From: Azotobacter salinestris
GTDB lineage: Bacteria > Pseudomonadota > Gammaproteobacteria > Pseudomonadales > Pseudomonadaceae
DNA length: 64,000 bases
NCBI RefSeq assembly: GCF_009363155.1
Contig: NZ_CP045302.1
Location: 509,001-573,000 of the forward strand
Direction: 5' to 3'
Each line of letters starts with the position of its first letter. The stretch's first letter is position 1. A program made the position numbers and the translations under genes. Shown piece by piece: positions 59,537 to 64,000 of this stretch. The notes beneath the pieces were generated by a model. That model did no database searches. It was not told where the DNA came from and was given only the letters and a program-made list of their open reading frames with translations.

Positions 59537-59917
59537 CTAGTCGCCGCCCAGCCGGCGCGCCACCTGCGGCTTGCACACCACCCGCCCCAGATCGGCCAGC
59601 GGAAAGGGCTTGAGCAGGATGTTCACGATGCCGCGGTGCGCCGCGTCGTCGCAGATCGCCCCGCTCGGGTGACCGGTCATCAACACCCGCTCGCCGTGGT
59701 AGCGGCCGTGCAGGGTATCGAGCAGCTGGAAGGCGTCCATGTCCGGCAAACAGTAGTCGAGGACCAGGATGTCCGGCCCGAAGCTCGCCGCCAGGGCCAG
59801 GGCGCTGGCCCCGTCGTGGGCGACGCGCACCTCGCAGCGCCTCGTTTCGAGATAAGCCCTGAGGTTTTCCGCCAGGACCGGTTCATCCTCGACAAGCAAG
59901 ACTTTCCTGATCGCCAC
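59537..59917 (-). CDS. Single-domain response regulator at the head of the secretion-like operon
   Basis: 126 aa receiver domain with no output domain. The acidic pair is in LLVEDEPVLAE, the phospho-acceptor Asp in ILVLDYCLPDMDAF, the switch Thr/Ser in VLMTGHP and the lysine in NILLKPFPLADL. It is the first gene of the operon, 37 bp before the ATPase, and preceded by a candidate sigma54 promoter. A CheY- or PilG-like role in controlling the machine is inferred from position only. Confidence 0.88.
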   Translation of the reverse strand: MAIRKVLLVEDEPVLAENLRAYLETRRCEVRVAHDGASALALAASFGPDILVLDYCLPDMDAFQLLDTLHGRYHGERVLMTGHPSGAICDDAAHRGIVNILLKPFPLADLGRVVCKPQVARRLGGD

Positions 59918-60265
59918 GACGACTGACTCCCGTTCCAGAGATCGTGCCCATTCCCGAATCGCGAAAACGCGTACCGATTCGGCACATGCACAGCTCGCGC
60001 CAGTCTTGATATATTTATATCTAATTGATTTTACGGAAATTTTTTAAATTCCCCGGTTCCCCAGTTTCGGGGAAACAGCGCGCTCCCCCCATTGCGGGGG
60101 ATGGCCGAGAGCCGCGCGTGTCAGAAGGCCAGCCGCTGGAGCGGTCTTGCGAGCCGGGAACGGCGCCCCCTGGGCGAGGTTGCGGCACCCCATGGCCCGG
60201 GTCTTCGCGAACGGGGTCGGGGAGCCGCTCGCCGCCGGCCCCGGGATGGAGGGCGGCGCCCGTGC
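59918..60265. other. Intergenic region upstream of the secretion-like operon
   Basis: No gene. Contains the sigma54-type site (next entry), an AT-rich block at about 60003-60050 with AATCAATTAGATA (partial IHF-site match), and a hairpin TTCCCC-AGTTTC-GGGGAA at 60057-60074. The hairpin may terminate the esterase-like gene transcribed toward it. The rest (60075-60265) is GC-rich and without signal. Confidence 0.45.
59987..60002 (-). promoter_or_regulatory. Candidate sigma54 (-24/-12) promoter of the secretion-like operon
   Basis: On the minus strand TGGCGCGAGCTGTGCA matches the consensus TGGCACG-N4-TTGCW at all but two defined positions and keeps the invariant GG-N10-GC. The -12 GC lies about 70 bases upstream of the receiver gene's ATG. 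An AT-rich block with a partial IHF site stands immediately upstream, as is usual at sigma54 promoters. No enhancer sequence was identified. Confidence 0.42.
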
Positions 60266-61627
60266 TCAGAGTCCGAAGGGATAGGTGTCGTCCTCCCGCT
60301 CGGTGCTCCTTCCGGCGGGCAGGGGCGTCACGGCACGGGTTTCCTCGATCCAGACGTACGCATCGAACTGCTCGGCCAGCACGGCCAGGGAGTAGTGGCT
60401 CTGCCGCTCGGTCTGCGGTCGGTAGATCACCCCGATCGCCCGCTCCAGCAGCGGCTCGGACAGGGCCTCGCGCAGCTCCCCGCGCTCCGGCGCGCGCCAG
60501 TCGGTCAGCGAGGCGGGAATCCCAGCGCGCAGGAACTGCCGTTCCCAGCTGTCCTCGCGGCAAGGAAGCACGTCCTGGATGTGCATCCGGCCGTCCCAGT
60601 GGTCGGCAGCGGCGACCTGGCCGCGGTCGGTGCCCATGCCGATGAGCACCGCGTCCCGGCCGAGGGCCGTGCGGCATAGCTGGCCGAGGTTGAAGCGTCC
60701 GCCCCAGCCCATGGCCGTGGCGGTCGCGTCGCCGATGTGCGAGTTGTGCGCCCAGACCACCGCCTTCGCCCCGGGGCCGCGGTGCTCGAGCAGGGCCTGC
60801 AGGGTGTCGAACATGTGCCGGTCGCGCAGGTTCCAGGACTCCGCACGGCCGTGGTACATGGCGCGGTAGTACTGCTCGGCGGCGCGCACCACGCGGGCGT
60901 TCTGCGTCGCGCTGAAGAAGGCTTCGCCGTCGGCGGCCAGGCGCTTCAGGCGCCTGGCCAGCAGGCTGTTCAACTGCTTGACCACGGCCTCCTCGCAGGA
61001 AGCCTTGCCGGCGCGCTCGACCAGATGGCCGTAGACCGCCGGATCGTCCTGCCAGGGGGAAAAACACCCGTAGCGCTCGCGCGCCTTTCGCGCCAGCTCC
61101 GGATCGGCACGCTCCAGGTAGCGCAGCACCTCGTGGATGGAATTGCTCAGGCTGTACACGTCCAGCCCGCGGAATTCCACGCGCCGTTCCGGCGCCAGGG
61201 CCTGGTTGTGAGCCCGCAGCCAGCGGACGAAGGCCTCCACGTCGGTATTGCGCCACATCCAGGTGGGAAAGCGCGTGAAGGCCTGCCTCTTCCAGGCCGA
61301 CGGGCCGAGTCCGCGCACATGGCGGTCGATCCGCCCCGCATCCGGCCAGTCGGCCTCCGCGGCGACGATATCGAAGCCGTGACGCTCGATCAGACGCCGG
61401 GTGATGGCGGCGCGGGCCCGGTAGAAGTCGCTGGTCCCGTGGCTCGCCTCGCCGATCAGCACGACACGGGCCTCGCCGTAGCGGTCGAACAGCTCGCCGA
61501 ATCCGGCGCTGTCCGGGGCCGGCAGCACCTCGGCGTGGCGGCGCAGCACCGGCGCAATGGCACTCCGGTGCGCCTCGGAGGAGCGCCGGGTGAACCGCTG
61601 CAGCATGTCCCTGGCGGACCAAGGCAT
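60266..61627 (-). CDS. Erythromycin esterase-like family protein
   Basis: 453 aa protein of the EreA/ChaN-like esterase family. Diagnostic pieces are VVLIGEASHGTSDFYRARAA with the catalytic-type Glu and His, IVAAEADWPDAGRIDRHV, and VVWAHNSHIGDATATAMGWG with the second His region. Related proteins in pseudomonads are often stand-alone or fused to a phosphoribosyltransferase; here there is no fusion. Despite the family name, a macrolide-resistance role cannot be assumed. It is transcribed divergently from the DUF2267 gene. Confidence 0.87.
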   Translation of the reverse strand: MPWSARDMLQRFTRRSSEAHRSAIAPVLRRHAEVLPAPDSAGFGELFDRYGEARVVLIGEASHGTSDFYRARAAITRRLIERHGFDIVAAEADWPDAGRIDRHVRGLGPSAWKRQAFTRFPTWMWRNTDVEAFVRWLRAHNQALAPERRVEFRGLDVYSLSNSIHEVLRYLERADPELARKARERYGCFSPWQDDPAVYGHLVERAGKASCEEAVVKQLNSLLARRLKRLAADGEAFFSATQNARVVRAAEQYYRAMYHGRAESWNLRDRHMFDTLQALLEHRGPGAKAVVWAHNSHIGDATATAMGWGGRFNLGQLCRTALGRDAVLIGMGTDRGQVAAADHWDGRMHIQDVLPCREDSWERQFLRAGIPASLTDWRAPERGELREALSEPLLERAIGVIYRPQTERQSHYSLAVLAEQFDAYVWIEETRAVTPLPAGRSTEREDDTYPFGL

Positions 61628-61832
61628 CGGGGCGCCTCGCGAAAGAATGGTGGCGGATTGCGACAGCTACAGGCAGGAGACTCGCCGGCGACGGGCAGGT
61701 TCCGGGCCGCCGACCGGCGTGGCCTTGCCGCGCCCATTGCAGCTCATCGGATCGACTCCGCTTCGCCGGGACGATGCGACAGCCCTCGGGTCCATTCGTT
61801 TACCCATCCACCCGAGAAGAGGAGGCAAGGCC

Positions 61833-62270
61833 ATGCCCAGGCAGGTCGATGTGCTGAGCAAGACCGTCCAGCAGACCAATATCTGGCTCGACGAAGTGAC
61901 CCAGCTGCTGGAAACCGACGACAAGGAAACCGCCTATCAGGCGCTGCGCGCCGTGCTGATGTGTGTGCGCGACCGGATCGGCGTGGATAACGCGGCGCAT
62001 CTGGCGGCGCAGTTGCCGGTCCTGATCCGCGGTGTCTTCTACGATGGCTTCCATCCGGCGGCCGAGCCGAGCAAGGAGCGTAGCCGCGAGGCATTCCTGG
62101 CCAGGATCCAGGGCGCGGTCACCCATCTCAGCGTCGATTCCGAAAAGGCGGCCAAGGCGGTTCTTGAGGTCATGGCGCGCCATATGGATCCGCACGAAAT
62201 AGCCAAGGTGGCCAGCATGTTTCCCGCAGAGTTTCGCGACCTGTGGCCTGACAGCGCCCGTCTGCACTGA
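61833..62270 (+). CDS. DUF2267 family protein
   Basis: 145 aa, predicted soluble and helical. Matches the DUF2267 pattern: TNIWLDEVTQLLETDDKETA, then YQALRAVLMCVRDRIGVDNA, AAQLPVLIRGVFYDGF and a second half with HMDPHEIAKVASMFPAEFRD. AGGAGGC precedes the ATG. The function of the family is not established; it often accompanies stress-related genes. A perfect hairpin TTTCGCC-TGC-GGCGAAA lies downstream at 62407-62423. Confidence 0.87.
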   Translation: MPRQVDVLSKTVQQTNIWLDEVTQLLETDDKETAYQALRAVLMCVRDRIGVDNAAHLAAQLPVLIRGVFYDGFHPAAEPSKERSREAFLARIQGAVTHLSVDSEKAAKAVLEVMARHMDPHEIAKVASMFPAEFRDLWPDSARLH

Positions 62271-62554
62271 GGCCGGGCAGCGCCCGCGCGGGGGAGTCTT
62301 GGCATCGGTGAGCGGGGGACTCGCCGGGGCCGGCTGGATCGGTACCTCCCTCCGTCCCGAAACGCAACGACGCCCTGCTTCGCCGGTCTGCCGAGGCAAT
62401 CGGCTGTTTCGCCTGCGGCGAAATGGCCGCAGGCACCTTCGCGGCAACCTGTGGAGCGGCACCGGACGCCCCCGCCTCTTCCCACCCGGCCCCCAACCTC
62501 TCGCCCATCCCATGCGCCATACTGGCGCCATACGCAACAGCGGGAGCATGAGGC

Positions 62555-63523
62555 GTGGACCTGATATTTCTCGGCACCTCCTCGGGGGCCCCCACCAGGG
62601 CCCGCAACGTCACTGGACTGGCGCTGCTGGAGGAGACCGGCAAGGGCTGGCATCTGGTGGACTGTGGCGAGGCCACGCAGCACCAGGTGCTGCGCACGCC
62701 GCTCTCGCTGCACGAGCTGCGCGCGATCTTCGTCACCCATGTCCATGGCGACCACTGCTATGGCCTGCCCGGTCTGCTGGCCAGCGCCGGCATGCACGGC
62801 AGAAAGGAGCCGCTGGAGATCGTCGCCCCGGACGGTATCGAGGAGTGGGTCCGCACCACGCTGCGCCTCACCCGAACCTGGCTGGCGTTCGAGCTGAACT
62901 TCCATGCCGTCGAGTCGCTGGGCGAATGGCGGGGCGGCAACCTGCGCGTCGAAGCCGTCGCCCTCTCCCACCGGGTGCCCAGCTATGGCTACAGCTTCAC
63001 CGAGGCCCGCCCCGACCCGCGCCTGGACACCGACAGGCTCGACCGCCACGGCATCCCCCGCGGCCCGCTCTGGGGCCAGTTGGCCCGCGGCATCGACGTG
63101 CAGCACGAGGGCCGCACGCTGCGCAGCGACGACTACCTGATCTTCGGCCGCCCGCCCCGCCGCGTAGTGGTCGGCGGCGACAACGACCGTCCCGAGCTGC
63201 TGGCCGAAGCCTGCCGCAGCGCCCAGGTGCTGGTCCACGAGGCCACCTACACCCAGGCCGTCGCGAACGACGCCAGGGCCGACTTCGGCCACAGCACCGC
63301 CGCCGCGGTCGCCACCTTCGCCCAGACGGCCGGCATCGCCAACCTGGTCCTGACCCACTTCAGCGCCCGCTACCAGGCCGATCCGAAACGCGGGCTGTCC
63401 ATCGAGGACATTCGTGCCGAGGCCGCGGCTGCGTATCGGGGACGCCTGTTTCTGGCGGAGGACTTCGCGCGGTTCCGGCTGGGACGGGACGGCGAATTGC
63501 AGCGGGTCGAGTGCGGGCGTTGA
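62555..63523 (+). CDS. RNase Z-like metallo-beta-lactamase-fold hydrolase
   Basis: 322 aa. The zinc-binding motif is [15 protein letters not shown] near residue 70; further metal ligands are in VVGGDN, VHEATY and LTHFSARY. This is the layout of tRNase Z (3' tRNA processing endonuclease) and of the ElaC group. The N-terminus [18 protein letters not shown] is typical. The start is GTG at 62555. Many gammaproteobacteria lack an essential need for the enzyme, so the physiological substrate is open. Confidence 0.88.
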   Translation: MDLIFLGTSSGAPTRARNVTGLALLEETGKGWHLVDCGEATQHQVLRTPLSLHELRAIFVTHVHGDHCYGLPGLLASAGMHGRKEPLEIVAPDGIEEWVRTTLRLTRTWLAFELNFHAVESLGEWRGGNLRVEAVALSHRVPSYGYSFTEARPDPRLDTDRLDRHGIPRGPLWGQLARGIDVQHEGRTLRSDDYLIFGRPPRRVVVGGDNDRPELLAEACRSAQVLVHEATYTQAVANDARADFGHSTAAAVATFAQTAGIANLVLTHFSARYQADPKRGLSIEDIRAEAAAAYRGRLFLAEDFARFRLGRDGELQRVECGR

Positions 63524-63573
63524 TGCGCTGGTGGAGGTATGCGGGCGAGCATCCGTTTGCGGCATCGAAGGGC

Positions 63574-64000
63574 CTATCCGCCCGGCATGGGGGCTCTTCG
63601 CGGCACCGGCTCGAACCGGCTCGACAGCGCCCGCTTCCTGGCGAGATTTCCCTCGATCTGTCCGGACAGGTAATAGACTCCCGCCAGCACCCCGGTGTCG
63701 GGGCTCCACATCAGATCGGACCATTTTTCCTTGAAGGCGGCGTTCAGGCTCTTGCGAAGCAGCGCCTCCATTTCCGGGCGCTCGTCCTCGCGCATCATGG
63801 CGCTGATACCCGCCACGCCCAGGGAAATCACCGAGCCCACCGCTCGGCCGACCGCCATCGAGATAACGCTCGAGGCACTGCTGGTGGCGAGCTCGGTCAT
63901 CAGTCGCTTGCTGGTCCGCCGCACGACCGGGGAGATGTCCGCGTCCGATCTCCAGGTTCTCGCGCTGCCGGAAGTCGTGCGGATTCGCGCGATCAGGGCC
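63574..64000 (-). CDS. Unrecognised protein, N-terminus beyond window
   Basis: The frame is open from the window edge to the stop at 63574 (141 codons, no start needed inside). A GTG at 63922-63924 could start a 116-aa form, but the frame continues upstream with no stop. It has a Gly/Ala/Ser-rich hydrophobic stretch (SVISMAVGRAVGSVISLGVA) that could be a membrane segment, then a polar domain ending in a Pro/Arg-rich tail. No family was recognised. It lies convergent to the RNase Z-like gene, 50 bp apart. Confidence 0.55.
   Translation of the reverse strand, partial: ALIARIRTTSGSARTWRSDADISPVVRRTSKRLMTELATSSASSVISMAVGRAVGSVISLGVAGISAMMREDERPEMEALLRKSLNAAFKEKWSDLMWSPDTGVLAGVYYLSGQIEGNLARKRALSSRFEPVPRRAPMPGG

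Overview
The window is GC-rich, densely coded gammaproteobacterial DNA. The gene content (MuxAB-type RND pump, TamA/TamB, FabA/FabB, GpsA/SixA, class II DAHP synthase) and the operon habits point to Pseudomonadaceae of the Pseudomonas/Azotobacter group. This placement is inference from recognised families; no database was searched.

Layout. (1) 1-17.2 kb is ordinary chromosome: an RND efflux pair, an AlsT-type amino acid symporter, tamB-tamA with an acetyltransferase, exonuclease III, a PstS-like/OmpA fusion protein, a PilT/PilU-type ATPase, a parvulin and an MFS carrier. (2) 17.2-42.9 kb is an accessory region that holds ten complete insertion sequences of three kinds: five IS5-like of about 1194 bp (one divergent), three IS630-like of 1183 bp and two IS630-like of 1100 bp. 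It also holds older transposase fragments and two identical 113-bp MITE-like elements. The cargo is a secreted GH32 fructanase with a nested domain insertion, a degraded second fructanase gene, a class II DAHP synthase, an SDR dehydrogenase, and a large hybrid histidine kinase plus CheY-like regulator that have been broken by four insertions. (3) 43-48.2 kb carries a UbiX/UbiD aromatic acid decarboxylase pair and an NtrBC-like sensor/sigma54 regulator pair. (4) 48.5-52.2 kb is core: sixA, gpsA, fabA, fabB. (5) 52.2-59.9 kb is a tightly overlapping ten-gene minus-strand operon for a type II secretion / type IV pilus-like machine: receiver protein, GspE-like ATPase, PilM/N/O/P-like proteins, a lipoprotein secretin and three pseudopilins. 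No GspF/PilC gene is in it. A sigma54-type promoter candidate lies in front. (6) 60.2-64 kb holds an erythromycin-esterase-like protein, a DUF2267 protein, an RNase Z-like hydrolase and an unrecognised partial gene.

The insertions can be undone on paper. Removing the two 1100-bp IS copies with one TA each restores one uninterrupted hybrid kinase frame of about 1560 codons. Removing an IS5 copy and a MITE restores the next gene, a 122-aa response regulator, together with its Shine-Dalgarno sequence. Three more IS copies are stacked on a single CTAG in front of the degraded fructanase; the intact paralogue keeps the same CTAG empty.
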